64,000 nucleotides of DNA from assembly GCA_011033025.1 (NCBI GenBank), contig WFMF01000481.1, positions 62,001 through 126,000 on the forward strand. Reading direction: 5' to 3'. This document shows, one piece after another, positions 36,263 to 48,189 of this stretch (position 1 is its first letter; the number at the start of each line of letters is the position of its first letter). Source of the stretch: Beroe forskalii. Its lineage: Eukaryota > Ctenophora > Nuda > Beroida > Beroidae. A program made the position numbers and the translations under genes. Below the pieces are notes generated by a model, which was given only the letters and a program-made list of their open reading frames with translations, did not search any database and was not told where the DNA came from.

Positions 36263-36468
36263 TAAGAGTTAAATCATCACGTACAAATCATGTGTGGGAA
36301 CGCACTACGGACCAAGATGGGGTACGAGCTGAATGGATTCTTGGAACTGTATCTCCAACAAAACAGGGGTACTATTCGGTAGAACTATCAAAATTCCCAA
36401 ATGGCAAAAAGGGAACTCATGAAAGACATGAAGTGCGTCAAGGATTCAGACAGAGCAGTTCAATCTAG
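36263..36468 (+). pseudogene. Possible retroelement integrase C-terminal fragment
   Basis: A ~68-codon open stretch contains HVWERTTDQDGVRAEWILGT, then YYSVELSKFPNG, then RHEVRQGFRQ and a stop. The order V-W-x-R, W-x-x-G-T-V, Y-x-V-E-L, G and R-H-x-x-x-R resembles the small C-terminal barrel of Gypsy-type integrases. This is pattern matching from memory. No RT, RNase H or integrase core is nearby, so at best it is a fragment. Confidence 0.25.
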
Positions 36469-37554
36469 CACACGATGAGTGCCATATGGCACACAAATTA
36501 TTCTGTGGAAATAATTATCAAATCAGGAACTGGTTCGCAGCTGAGCACGTGTCAAACACACACGCCAGATTAAAATGCAAGACGTGCACAACTGAACACC
36601 CATATATTAATTAAAACTGTGCGATCTATTTGGATTTGAGCTAGAAAGCTAGCTAAAGCTGGCGTTTATCTTGAGGCAAGTCTGCTAAAATGAGAATGAA
36701 TTAGGCATCCGCATAGTTAAGTGGTATCACTAAATTCTGGAAATCACTGATAGGGAGTTGAACAGATCTTCAACTGAAGGGGCTGAGGATCTTAAGGAAT
36801 AGACCACTATTCTCAGAGCACTTACTGTCATTTCTCCATATTTAATAGCACGTCTTTGAGCCTTTTAGGGAACCAGTTACTCCTGTACTCATGAGCCCTG
36901 AATATGGAGGCAGAATATACAGAATCTACAATCATTATTAAATCACATGGCATACTTCAGTCATATCTGGGATACTCCTGGCCTCTATTTATCTGCTGTA
37001 CAAGCACAGGCCTCCTCCCGAGCATGTTCTGGGAATTTAGAAATTGGTCATAGGAGGTCTTGAATGAATCAATTTGAGATTTTACGACCTTTCGAGGATC
37101 TACTCATTTCAAAATGACACCTGGAAGGGAATTATCGCGAGAATAATTGAAGTTGAATACCTAACTATAAATATATTTGGCCGTGAAAAACTGAGACAAC
37201 CAGCATACAGTGGTTAAAAGAAACTCAGGAATGCCGCAAAGCCACAAAATAACGAATTTAGACGTATGACACACCACAAGGTTGCGCTATGCAAGGAAAC
37301 TGACACGATAGTCAGCGTGAAGTACAGTAGAGAGAATTTGCACACTTTTCGAATGCTGTGAATCGCACAGAGAGAATGCGTTTATGCGTAGTAACAAAAC
37401 ATTCAACAATGTACGACTACGTTAACAAATAATATGTGAAAAACGTAAGTGGTCACATAAAATATTAGACTCATTTAAAAGTTTAAACTTGTTTTTTAAA
37501 ATCTTAATTCCTTTTACACACGGAACGTAACAGCGAAAGTGTAACGCCAAGGGA
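36469..37554. other. Intergenic, nothing recognised
   Basis: No supported gene, RNA or element boundary. Confidence 0.4.
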
Positions 37555-37955
37555 AGAGAAGGTGCAGGTGAAGAGAAAGTGCAAGTGAAGAGAAAGTGCA
37601 AGTAAAGAGAAAGTGCAAGTGAAGAGAGAGTGCAAGTGAAGAGAAAGTGCAAGTGAGGAGAAAGTGCAAGTGAAGAGAAAGTACAAGTGAAGGGAAAGTG
37701 CAAGTGAGGAGAAAGTGCAAGTGAAGAGAAAGTACAAGTGAAGGGAAAGTGCAAGTGAAGAGAAAGTGCAAGTAAGTGCAAGTAAAGAGAAAGTGCAAGT
37801 GAAGAGAAAGTGCAAGTGAAGAGAAAGTGAAGAGAAAGTGCAAGTGAAGAGAAAGTGCAAGTGAAGAGAAAGTGCAAGTGAAGAGAAAGTGCAAGTGAAG
37901 AGAAAGTGCAAGTGAAGAGAAAGTACAAGTGAAGGGAAAGTGCAAGTGAAAGTGG
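37555..37955. repeat. 18-bp minisatellite, ~22 copies
   Basis: Unit AGAGAAAGTGCAAGTGAA with few substitutions and two or three partial units. Because 18 is divisible by three and the unit lacks stops on the minus strand, three long minus-strand frames (Leu/Thr/Cys/Phe repeats, up to 216 codons) stay open. They are repeat by-products. Confidence 0.95.
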
Positions 37956-39074
37956 AATCAAGATCTGGAGGCAACCACCGGAGGTATGTCTCTCCAGACA
38001 TGATGTCACAACCATAAATACTGAGGGAACTTGCGACTGTGAATTATCAGGGATCTTGGTTGACTGTATCAAGGTTTAAAGATAATCTGATAATAAAAGT
38101 TTCAGCAAGTTATCAAGTATTTGGGTTGTCACGTGGAGCCATGTCTACCAAGCAAGGGGAAGTTAGCTACCCTATTCACCCCCAGGGATTCGTGGAATAT
38201 TTTTTTACGTTTTATTCAAGTAAAGCAGTCAACATTCAACAGGTCAAAGCATCACATCGCGAGCTGTAATCTATATCGTCAATAAGCTGTAAATGATATC
38301 GAAAACAACTCGCCAAAACAAGCACAAAAGTATAATTTTGCTATTCTCAATTAATTTCATCCAACAAGATATTATAGACAGAGATTTTCAGATTTAATTA
38401 GAATAATTAAGGTGACTTCCTTGAACAAGCCTGACTATATCTTCACGAACACTATTGAATCTGCACTGTTGACTGCTGCACAGTACTACACCCTTTGCGG
38501 GTCCAGTAGTAGGCGACTCTACGTAATCAATTCACAATCCTATCCTACGAAGCTGACATCACCATTGAAATTCACAAGAGTATGATAGAGGGTAGAAAGG
38601 GGGAATTTGTCTAAGAGAGTAGGGCTGGTCTCACATGGACATATAGTTTTAAAAGCACCCATCTAATGAAGCCATGCCAATTATGCCGCAGTTCATTATT
38701 TCATTAGGCATGAGCCTTATTAAAGTCTCGCTCTGTCTCAGATTCGGACTATTTTTTGCGTCTTCAGATATAAAATACTATCCGTTAACAGTCGGTCCTA
38801 AAGTTGTAATACAATAATTATTCATGGAGAATAAAGAGCTTTCATTCTTCTATTCCACTTATAGTGAAGTCCTTTTCACAGGAAAGAAAAGCCACTAAAA
38901 CAATTCTAATTTCTAAGTCAAACAGCCCCCATACAGATATAAGCAGTAAGATCAGGTTGTAAATACGGGAGTTTCACGAGGAAGTGCCCAAAGTAAAAGC
39001 CAGCATCGGATTTATATCTCTTTAAATGGGTGTGTCGAGGGAATCTATTAAAGACGTTGATTAATTTATAATAG
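37956..39074. other. Intergenic, nothing recognised
   Basis: No supported gene. A 76-codon plus-strand frame at 38039-38269 is not recognised. Confidence 0.4.
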
Positions 39075-39076
39075 TA

Positions 39077-41276
39077 CAGTCAAATCTGGCCGAAAATAGC
39101 CCAAAATCGGAACAAATTTTACACCAAGCGATTTTGACTGTTTTCTATAGTTTTTTGCCCAAAAAATCGATCTAGCAACTTTCCAAGACTTTCCAGGGTG
39201 GGGAAAGTGCCGAAAATCCATTTTAGTTGAGGCGCAGCTGACTGACCTGTGAAAATCATAACTTGACCCAGGAAGGTCGTAGAGACTTCGTTTTGAGCTT
39301 AAAAGAAGCGCAATGGCCATGTTTATATACGACTTGTTAATAAACATATGCCCTTAAATGTTCAGGAACAGAGTTATGGGCGAAAAACTGTTTTTTGGGC
39401 ACCCGCAAGACATTGTGGAAGCGATTTTTGTATCTCGGCCCAGGAAGGTCGTAAAGACTTCGATTTGGGCTTAAAAGAAGCGCAATGACCATGTTTATTT
39501 ACGACTTTTTAATAAACATATGCCCTAAAATGCTGAGGAACCGAGTTATGGGCGAAAAACTGATTTTTTGGGCACCCACGAGACATTGTGGAAGCGATTT
39601 TTGTATCTCGGCCCAGGAAGGGCGTAGAGACTTCGTTTAGAGTTTAAAAGAAGCGCATTAATGGCCATGTTTATAGTCGACTTGCTAATAAACATATGCC
39701 CTAAAATGCTCAGGAACCGAGTTATGGGCGAAAAACTGATTTTTTGGGGCACCCACGAGACATTGTGGAAGCGATTTTTGTATCTCGGCCCAGGAAGGTC
39801 GTAGAGACTTCGTTTGGGGCTTAAAAGAAGCGCAATGGCCATGTTTATAGCCGATTTGCAATAAACATATGCCCTAAAATGCTCAGGAACCGAGTTATGG
39901 GCGAAAAACTGATTTTTTGGGCACCCATGAGACATTGTGGAAGCGATTTTTGTATCTCGGCTCAGGAAGGTCATAGAGACTTCGTTTAGGGCTTAAAAGA
40001 AGCGCAATGACCATGTTTATAGACGACTTGTTCACAAAAATATGCCCTAAAATGCTGAGGAACCGAGTTATGGGCGAAAAACTGTGTTTTAGGCACCTGC
40101 AAGGCATTGTGGAAGCAATCTTGGCCCAGGAAGGTCATTGAAGCTTGATTTTGGATTTGTACGATATGTGAATTAATACCCAAACATCAGTTTTTCGCCC
40201 ATAACTTTGTTCTGAGCATTTGAGGACATATGTTTATAAACATATGTCCTCAAATGCTCCAGAACAAAGTTATGGGCGAAAAACTGATGTTTTGGGCATT
40301 ATAAGACATGGCCAATGCTATTTCCGCATCTCTGCCCAAGAGGCTTGTATATTTCATTGTAGACCTCAGATTATTAGCAAAAACCTGATGTTTCGTCAAC
40401 ATCGGCCATGACTCATCAGACAATAGACATTGCTGAAGCAATTTTATATCCTAGTTCAGCAAAGCAGTATGGACTAAGTTTTAGGTATTGCCTCACATAC
40501 GGGTCGTAGAGCTAGGTGTCATCAATGAATCATCAATCATCATCTTTACATTAGCCCTAATAGTCTACACAGTTGCCGTTCTTTTTAAGTTTTAAGCCCT
40601 TCTTGGGGCAAAGCTGTGATTAGAAAATTGTGCTTGCCTTAGTAAGGAGCCCCATATCAGTTTATCAAATCTATACAAGTCTGTTTATAAACATGGCTTT
40701 TGTATTATTTTGATAAGTTTCAATGACCTTCCTTCGCTGAGCCCAGGAAAATTGCCTCAACTCAGAAGAAAACTAAAATTACATGAATTTGTTCTAGAGC
40801 ATTTTAGTACATACCTTTGATAACGAGTAGTATATAATACACATGCCCATTGCACGTATTTACAGCCCACAATGAAATCTCTAATCAAGACTCTTGGGCC
40901 AAGATACCTAAATCGCTTCAGCAATATCTCACAGGTGCCCAAAAATTCAGTTTTTTGCCCATAACTCGGTTCCTCATCATTCTAGGGCATATGTCTAGGG
41001 CGTATATAAACAATGACATTGCGCTTCTTTTAAGCCCAAAGCGAAGTCTCTACGTCTTTCATGGGCTGAGAATTGGGATACAAAAATCGCTTCTACAATG
41101 TCTTACATGTGCCCAAAAACAGTTTTTCGCTCATAACTCTGTTCCTGAGCATTTTAGGGCACATTTTTATTAACAAGTTCTATATAAACATGGCCATTGT
41201 GCTTCTTTTCAGCCCTAAACGAAGTCTCTACGACCTTGGTGTAGAATTTGTTCCTGAAAAAATTAGGATTTGACTG
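39077..41276. mobile_element. Tc1/pogo-like foldback element with 175-bp repeats
   Basis: The ends are inverted, CAGTCAAATC at the left and GATTTGACTG at the right, each flanked by TA (39075-39076 and 41277-41278). A TA duplication with CAGT-type ends is typical of Tc1/mariner and pogo-like elements. The left half is five direct ~175-bp units; the right half holds inverted, more decayed units. The centre at 40175-40285 is a near-perfect palindrome (GAGGACATATGTTTATAAAC and its complement). No transposase is present. Confidence 0.75.
39360..40170. repeat. ~175-bp tandem repeat, left arm
   Basis: Units start GTTATGGGCGAAAAACTG and include GACATTGTGGAAGCGATTTT, CGGCCCAGGAAGGTCGTAGA and AATAAACATATGCCC. 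Starts fall near 39377, 39551, 39728, 39899 and 40072. Minus-strand frames of 60-140 codons through it are repetitive by-products. Confidence 0.9.
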
Positions 41277-41278
41277 TA

Positions 41279-43129
41279 CTAAAACCAAGTTTACACATTA
41301 TAGACTACTTAGCTACTCCAGGCGTCCTAAATAAGTAACCAAACAAGAATTGAAACTCCGGCAACTGCAAAGTCGTCACACAAGGAGTGAATTGATGGAA
41401 AGTCAGTAATGAATCCCTTGAAAAGCTGGTAGGAGTGCAGTTGAATTTCGAAAGTACCTTCCAGTTCCATGTCTGTCCCATTCAAACGAGTTACTATTTA
41501 GCTGAATGAATGCATTTAACTATCCTAATGAATTTCAACAGGTTTTCTGACATGCATTACCCCACCAAATCGTTTCTTTGTAGCAAGTCAAGATGCTAGC
41601 ATAATATGAACTAGTTGAACAATGAACATGACCAATGCCTGTAGTCCTGTATGTCTGTATTAAACCTGTTCAGAGCCCAGACGCATTCCAGGATACTATA
41701 AAATATTTTTAAAAAACCCTATCGCTGTAATGAGCAACAACGTTGGTAAACGTCTAAAGCTCTAAACGATAAATTTAATCACCATAGAAAGTAAATACTT
41801 TAAACTAGCTTAGCTATCTTCGGAGTGAATAAAATGATGTTTTTACACTAAAATCATATGAGCTGGGTAACCCAGCTGGGTTGAGTGTCCAACTCCTCTG
41901 ATAACTAAAATTTTCATTTTAACAAAATATCATGCCCGAAATTCTAGTAGTAGGGAAGTATAGGGAAGTATAGGGAAGTATAGGGAAGTATAGGGAAGTA
42001 GAAGCCATTTAATAATTAACGAAGCACAAGTTCCCAAGACCGAAAAATAGGCAGTTCAACATTCTAATTAGATAATGACCCTAGAATTTTTTTTAGGAAG
42101 CTCGGCCATTTAGTTCAGATTTCAAAGAGCGATGCGTTTTTGCTTAGGCCGGTTGAAATGTCCGGTTGAATGAGGGCCAATAAGGTATTTGAATTTCGAA
42201 ACACTGAAACATCAAAATATGAAATGAATGTGGGCTGTTGCATTAATTCAGACAAAATTTAAAATCCAATGATGTCGAGCATTCTTCTGAGTAAAATATT
42301 TTGATCACTTCCTCGGAACCGAATATAGTTGACTGCGAAAATGCAAAATTGACTTTGGAATGGGAAAACGGTTGAGCGTTTCGGTGAGCAGTTTTAAAAA
42401 CTTAAATTCTTTTGTCTCGACTCTATGAGTCTCGGAGATATCAATCACTAGGGGAGTGATTTTCGATTTTAGGATTTTTCGGCCGGAATTTATAGTTTCA
42501 ATCTTTATCATTATGCATTAATATCAGCGAAGAGAACGCAATTATTTATAATAAAGAATCCAGTCTATAAACGCGATTTGTTCATGACATGGATGAACAT
42601 CAACTTTAACCACATGATTAAATTTATGATTACACACGCAAATGAATTAACATTGTTACCAAAGCTTTTTTACGGCACCGCTATTATAGAATTTAATATT
42701 GCTACAAAATATTCATTTAACCATTCCAGCGAAGCGAACACCGACAAAATGTTATGCTTTCGGTCCATCCAAGAGTTTGGCTCATGATTAAATAGTGCGT
42801 TTCCACCTGAGTTAATGCATTAATTGTCAATTAACAATTGCAGTCAACTAACAATTCGGCCTTCGGCCTCATTTTTAATTGCACTGATTAATGCATACAC
42901 AGCGGACGATAAGCCCTTTAATTATTCTTGGCAAGAGAAACCTACGGATAGTGCTGAGAACATTCCACAAAGTGGAATGATGTCTACTGTTCCACAAAGA
43001 AGGGAGGTCCATGGCACTGCCCTGGCGTCACCGCGGCACTGTGGTGCCGCACTGCCGCCTCTCGTGGCGTCGCTGATCCATGTTTTGATCCATCCCCGAA
43101 ATATCTGTTAAGTTATCATTTTGACCTTC
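41279..43129. other. Intergenic with short 10-bp repeat
   Basis: No supported gene. Five copies of TAGGGAAGTA lie at about 41949-42000. A partly inverted AT-rich block with AATTCGGCCTTCGGCCTC (small GC hairpin) lies at 42800-42905. Confidence 0.45.
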
Positions 43130-43540
43130 GATGAACTTGAGATGAATTCGTTGAACTCCGTTGAACTGCGTTGAACTCCGTTGAACTGCGTTGAACTGCG
43201 TTGAACTGGAGTCCGCGAGATGAACTTCCTAGTTCATATGAATTCAAAGGCGAACTGGAATGCATATGAGTTCATATGAGTTCATATGCATCTCAGTTCA
43301 CTAAATTTTGTGAACTAGTTCATCCGGTGTTTAATGAATTCATATGAGTTCATATGAAGTTCATATGAACTTGGTGGAGTTCATATGAAGTTCATGAATT
43401 CATGAAGTTCATATGGAAGTTCATTCATATAAAGAATTTATTGAACTGGTAAACGCATTCAAATGAACTCATATGAATTCATATGAATTCATATGAAGTG
43501 CGCGGCGACTTCATATGAACTGCAGTTCACCCAGTATATA
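43130..43540. repeat. GTTGAACT and TTCATATGAA repeat tract
   Basis: Begins with about six copies of CGTTGAACTGCGTTGAACTC-type 10-mers. It then becomes a long irregular tract of TTCATATGAA/AGTTCATATG palindromic words. The tract is highly self-complementary. No gene. Confidence 0.85.
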
Positions 43541-44099
43541 GCCACCCAAAGTGTCTCATTACTTCATTAGAAACATTAAGCCCTCAACTAAGATCTCAGT
43601 ATCGTTTTAACGAATGACATGCTGTAATGTCTGGACAGACAATTTTAAGTAAACATAGACGAACAAGACACCTCATTAAACCGGGCTTTTTTATACAATC
43701 ACCGGCTATCAAGGTGTACAGCAATTAGCGAAAATGTTAAATGACCACGTACAAGCACTGGTTTATCTTCAAGGGATATTGAAATGCGTGAAAATTAAAA
43801 CCGTGAAATTAGTCTGATTTTAAAGAATCGCGAAAAATAGCACCCGCGAAAATATGTGGCTTTACAGTATTTAGTGTCTAATCCAGTAGGGATGTGGTTA
43901 ATGGGTTACTAACTGTGTTTACTATTTTACGTTGTACGTAAAAACTTAAACTAACGGATGAAACATAATATGAACAATTTATGTTTGCCATTATTTCCGC
44001 TGACTTTGTGACTATCAAAGCACAAATGAAACCGCCCGAATTTAGTCAATTAACGTTGCCAGTGTAACCATGTATCAATCCAACTTCCCAAGCCCGCAT
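43541..44099. other. Intergenic, nothing recognised
   Basis: No supported gene or repeat. Confidence 0.4.
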
Positions 44100-44750
44100 A
44101 AGTGTGCTTGTCTGACGTTGACAGACCCTCTCGAAAATCAGCGTCGCGCTTCAGCGGGTCATACATCGTACGACAAAAGTGTGCATACGCGTCGTAGGAT
44201 GTTACCCTACCCTCGCGCGCGCAGCGCAACGTTCCACATTTGGACGTCACTTTGCGCCTTCAGAAGAAAGGGACGGACATCGCCCGTCAAGCATACGCGC
44301 GGGCACTTCCCTGAGGAACGGAAGCGCCACGCAACGCAAACACAAAACAGGGATTTATGTGTTTAACCAGATCCAGCTAGTTTTGCGCGCGCGCGCGCCT
44401 TGCTCGTTTCGAGACGACGTGACGCCCCCTGGTTGGGGGGAACTAGCGCCTTATTCTTTGCCACATGATATGTTTCCCTGTTTGTTCGCGCGCGCGCCTT
44501 TTCTCCGAACACGCGCGCTTGCGCGCGCAAAATAGGTCCTACAACGTAGGACAACCTATTCTGTGCGTTTTTCCTTCTTTAGCTGTACTCTGTAGGCCGC
44601 GCGCTTGTCAAATGCTATGCGCGTGCGCCGGCCCTGTTCGTTCGTGCGCGCGCCTTTTCTTCGAAAAGTCACAACACGCGCGAATAGGTCCTTCAACGTA
44701 AGACAACCGCGCGCGCGCCGCGTAGGCACCTGGTTAGGCGAACACTCTGT
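44100..44750. repeat. GC-rich repeat block, copy 2
   Basis: CpG-rich DNA with long GCGCGCGC runs. The part 44120-44290 is related in inverted orientation to 13000-13540 (GACAGACCCTCTCGA, GGATGTTACCCTACCCTCGC, GCAGCGCAACGTTCCAC). The segment TCGAAAAGTCACAACACGCG and GGTCCTACAACGTAGGACAA/GGTCCTTCAACGTAAGACAA show internal duplication (about 44535 and 44688). No gene recognised. Confidence 0.6.
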
Positions 44751-45278
44751 GCGCTTCCTACATCATCTTCGATACAATAACAATAGCAAAATATCATTCA
44801 ACATCAAGCTAAAAATAAAATCATTTGATTTGAATTTAACAGCAAATACCGAAAATTACGTTCAAATACAATCTCATTCTCATTGCCTAATGTGTAATGT
44901 AATTATTGTAAGGTTGTGGTAAGGAAGGATCAGGGTTCAGGTAAGCTATCAAACTGAAATACCGAACAAATTAAGCTTTTAGCTGCAGCTGCGCTATAAC
45001 CAATATTCATAACTAGTACTACGTGTGCACATGGATCGATCGTCCTGTGTCCCCTACCCTCGCTCGCGACACGCAACGTTCCACTTCCACATGCACATTT
45101 GGAGTTGCAAGTTGGATGTCTCCTTTGTACAATCCCATGCCACAGGAAATAGACTTGCAACGCCCGTCGAATTCGAAATTGATCGTTAAACTGTAAGTGT
45201 AATATTTATTGTAACGCGTGAATTCCAACAGAAATTCAAAGTCTACGAAAATTAAAAAGGTACGGCACGGTAAAAAAA
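44751..45278. other. Intergenic, nothing recognised
   Basis: Contains another CCCTACCCTCGCTCGCGACA-type block near 45050, related to the GC-rich repeat, but no gene. Confidence 0.4.
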
Positions 45279-45521
45279 GGTCGGTCTCCCATGTAAACAG
45301 AAGCCTTCATTAACTATGACGTCACTCAGAAAAATATAATTAAGCGCATCTAGCGCTTTAAGCATTAAGGTTAGGGTTCTGGTTAGGGTCAGGATTTGTT
45401 AGGTTTAGGGTAAGGATTAAGGTTAGGGTTTTGGTTAGGGCAATGGTTAGGTTTAGGATACAGAAAAATTGACGTTTAGATCTGTGACGTCACTCAGAGC
45501 CGTTTATATGGGAGAAATACC
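45279..45521. mobile_element. Short TIR element with telomere-like core, copy 2
   Basis: Opposite orientation to 12745-12980. The left end has GGTCGGTCTCCCATGTAAAC and the right end CCGTTTATATGGGAGAAATACC-type sequence in reverse order. TGACGTCACTCAGA lies inside each end. The core at 45365-45470 is made of TTAGGGT-type degenerate repeats. Flanks AAAAGGTC occur at 45275-45282 and about 45525-45532, but the fit requires a few extra bases, so the target duplication is uncertain. Confidence 0.65.
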
Positions 45522-46676
45522 TAGAAAAGGTCATTTGCCAGTTGCCCGATGTAGTAGCACCCTATAAGATTTAGTTGACCGAGACACCCTCTAAATCAAA
45601 GCGACCCGGGGGTTCCCCACTTCCCCCTAAGAGTAAGCGCACCCTATCTGCAGCCCTTCAAATTCAATCAGTGTGCACTGTGCACCCTAAACGAACCTTT
45701 GAATTTGATAACCTTTTTTGCGCCCAAATTCATCCTGAAAGTGAAAAAATGCCCATCTTGACCTATGAATCAGCATTTCATTTTCTCATATATGCACCCA
45801 AAACGCACCCTATCTTAACCCTATTAACTAAATCAAAATGCCCATCTGGCCATCTTTGAACCATTGTCCATTACCAGCGTCATAATGCATAAGCCCAAAT
45901 TGCATCCCATATGCAATTGCAATTTCACCCTCACCCTCAACTTCAAGTAACAGGGTGCAGATACTGATACTTGATAGAGTGCGCTTAGGCTTACCCTTAG
46001 GGTGCATTTACTTTTAGGGGACACGCCCGGGTCACTTGCTGCATTTCCATATGGCGACTGATCATTCAGTCTCGGTAAAATGTGCGTCTTTAAGTTTATG
46101 ATTTATCCATCCTTTTATCGATCAATGCATGTGCACACATCATTATCACTATGGGTATTGGGTAAGATTAAGATAAAGAAGGTTAAATCATGATTAATTA
46201 TGATTGATAAAAATTAAGTCTCACATACTTTTACTATTAAATATTAAAGCAATCTCTATATCAAACCTAATCATAATGTAATTGTACATCACTTTATTTC
46301 TGTCTTATGGAGTTAAACTTTAAAGCACGTTAATCGATGCTTAAAATTAGATAATATGATCTAAACTAACTTAAACGTTAAGTTAAATTCACGTATTATA
46401 ACACATAATATACGTATTACGTAGACTAAAAATGGGAAAGCAAAATCAAAACACACGATACTTAAGATCAAGAATATCAATAAGCTGAAATCTAAAAAAT
46501 ATTAAATATTGAATTTCAATTATTAAATGTAAGAAAGAAGAAAATATCAGAAAACTTCCAACCGATGGCGATAACTCAATTTCAAGGTTTCCGTTTCGGT
46601 TTAGTCTCCTTTTCTCAACAGACAATGTGGAAATTTCTTTTCATCACGTTCTCCGCACATTCCGTTGATTCCCGCC
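45522..46676. other. Region 3' of ANKFN1-like gene
   Basis: Short GCACCCTAA/AGGGTGC words occur on both sides of 45590-46030 in roughly inverted arrangement. The rest is AT-rich and should contain the 3' untranslated region of the minus-strand gene. An AATAAA on the minus strand lies at 46293-46298, about 380 bp after the stop. Confidence 0.45.
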
Positions 46677-47951
46677 TCACTGGAGTTGCCTAATGTGGAA
46701 CTTGGCATTGATCCAGGGCTGCCCCAGCTGGAGGATCTGTACGTTGTCGGGTATGTGATGGGTCACGTTGCTGACGCTCGCCACCAGCCGCAGCCCCAAC
46801 ACGTCCGCCTCCGGGAGGTCCTGCGCGGCGCCCTGCCGCCGCAGCTTCCTCACCACACTGTTAATTACGTCACGTGAGGTGGTAGTGGGTGTGATGTGCA
46901 GCTTGATGCACGGCGCTGTCACCGCCACTTCCGGGGAGGAGTAAATCCGGACTATTCCCGACTGTTTCTGGGAGTGTCCGGCGTCTGTGGACGCCAGAGT
47001 GTCTGTGACTGAGGAGGCGGGGGAGGAGGGCGTGTATTGGAGCAACTCCGAGATGGAACGCAGACAGGTGTCAGCGTCCTTCATGCACTGGTTCAGGACT
47101 GTGGAGAAGTGGCAATACTCCGACCAAATGCAGCAGGACTCCTCGTGGAAAGTCTTCATTTTCTCCTGACTTATCTTGAGTTGCTCCAACTGCTCGGAAA
47201 CGAGACTCTGCCGGATGAGCTGCGTGATAATCGCGTGACACGTGTTGATGTGTGACGTCACGTGGAGGATTGATGACGTCAGCTCGGGGGCACAGGTCCT
47301 GTTGACGAGGATCTCGTAGTTCTGTAGGGGGATGGAAATGGTTCCCTCAATATCAGTATCGTTACCGAGCGGTGCCACCACTTGGGGCGGAACAATGAGG
47401 ATCACCGCGGCCCCGCCCATCTCTATAATAGTTTTAGTGTAGATGGAGTAGTCGTCAATGTGAGACTCTGTGTCGTGTATCCGTGAGAGCAGCGCGCAGG
47501 CCGCTGCTGACACTTGTTTGCAAAGCAGAGCGTTGCTAGGCGACCGCGCGCTGGAGACGCCTCGCAGACAACGCCACTCGTCCTGGGTCACGTGACTCAC
47601 GTCCCTCACGTACTCGAGCGGGGGGAGGAGGGGCGAGCTCTTGTCCACTACGATCTCCAGCTCCTCCCCCTTCATCTTGAAGAGGAGCAGCCCAATGAAA
47701 AGACCTGCAGTGGGCACCTCGTCGAATGTCCTGAACAAGGTCTGCAGCTCCGGAGCGTTCAGGTGGGCGATGTCGAAGGCGTCCCGAGCCTGGACTAAGC
47801 CGGCAGTCACTGTGGACAGAGGACGGAAGTGGACGCCACCAAAGGGAGGAGTGGTGGGGAGGATGGACTTCACGATGAGAATGAGGAGCTGCCCGTCCTT
47901 CTTAACCAGACGGTAATACGGGATCCCAAGGTCCACGCAGTTTAGGTAGTC
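46677..47951 (-). CDS. ANKFN1: ANKFN1/wide awake, terminal exon with RA domain
   Basis: The acceptor ATCACCAG at 47952-47959 opens phase 0 with GAC TAC CTA; the TGA is at 46677-46679, giving 424 residues. It starts DYLNCVDLGIPYYRL then GQLLILIVKSI, matching the conserved block of ANKFN1/Drosophila Wake. Further family pieces are TAGLFIGLLLFK (~100-111), HVTQDEWRCL, a helical segment, IEMGGAAVILIVPP and ISIPLQNYEILV. Residues ~332-421 form a Ras-association-like domain: IVRIYSS, IKLHITPTTTSRDVINSVV, LGLRLVASVS and LGQPWINAKFHIR. In flies Wake regulates clock-neuron excitability at the membrane, and the vertebrate protein is poorly known. The assignment rests on remembered family blocks and on intact phase through five upstream exons. 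Confidence 0.75.
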   Translation of the reverse strand, partial: DYLNCVDLGIPYYRLVKKDGQLLILIVKSILPTTPPFGGVHFRPLSTVTAGLVQARDAFDIAHLNAPELQTLFRTFDEVPTAGLFIGLLLFKMKGEELEIVVDKSSPLLPPLEYVRDVSHVTQDEWRCLRGVSSARSPSNALLCKQVSAAACALLSRIHDTESHIDDYSIYTKTIIEMGGAAVILIVPPQVVAPLGNDTDIEGTISIPLQNYEILVNRTCAPELTSSILHVTSHINTCHAIITQLIRQSLVSEQLEQLKISQEKMKTFHEESCCIWSEYCHFSTVLNQCMKDADTCLRSISELLQYTPSSPASSVTDTLASTDAGHSQKQSGIVRIYSSPEVAVTAPCIKLHITPTTTSRDVINSVVRKLRRQGAAQDLPEADVLGLRLVASVSNVTHHIPDNVQILQLGQPWINAKFHIRQLQ

Positions 47952-48189
47952 CTGGTGATATAGGAGCAGATTAGCCACTCAATCAATAGTTTACATGTCA
48001 GCAGGATTTCCAAGAGAAACTGCTTTTTTGAGCATTGGTTTAAACGTAAGTTTTACTAAGAAATTCCTGTAGTCGGAACTGCTACCAGTACCATTATCTC
48101 TCATTGAAATTCAAAGAGTGTTTGAAGTAGACAATTTTTTTTTAATTCCTATTAAATCAGGGCGCTGGCAAGCGCCCGCAGCCACGGAA

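Noticed and set aside
37422..38072. Long Leu/Thr/Phe-repeat proteins on the minus strand (up to 216 codons)
   Set aside because: Three overlapping frames are all open over an 18-bp minisatellite, so this is a by-product of unit length divisible by three.
39546..40107. Minus-strand frames with repeated SLYDLPGPRYKNRFHNVSW
   Set aside because: Translation of the 175-bp satellite; the copies drift in frame and have stops, so they do not look selected.
47037..47916. Antisense open frames over the ANKFN1-like last exon
   Set aside because: Shadow frames of GC-rich coding sequence with no family similarity.
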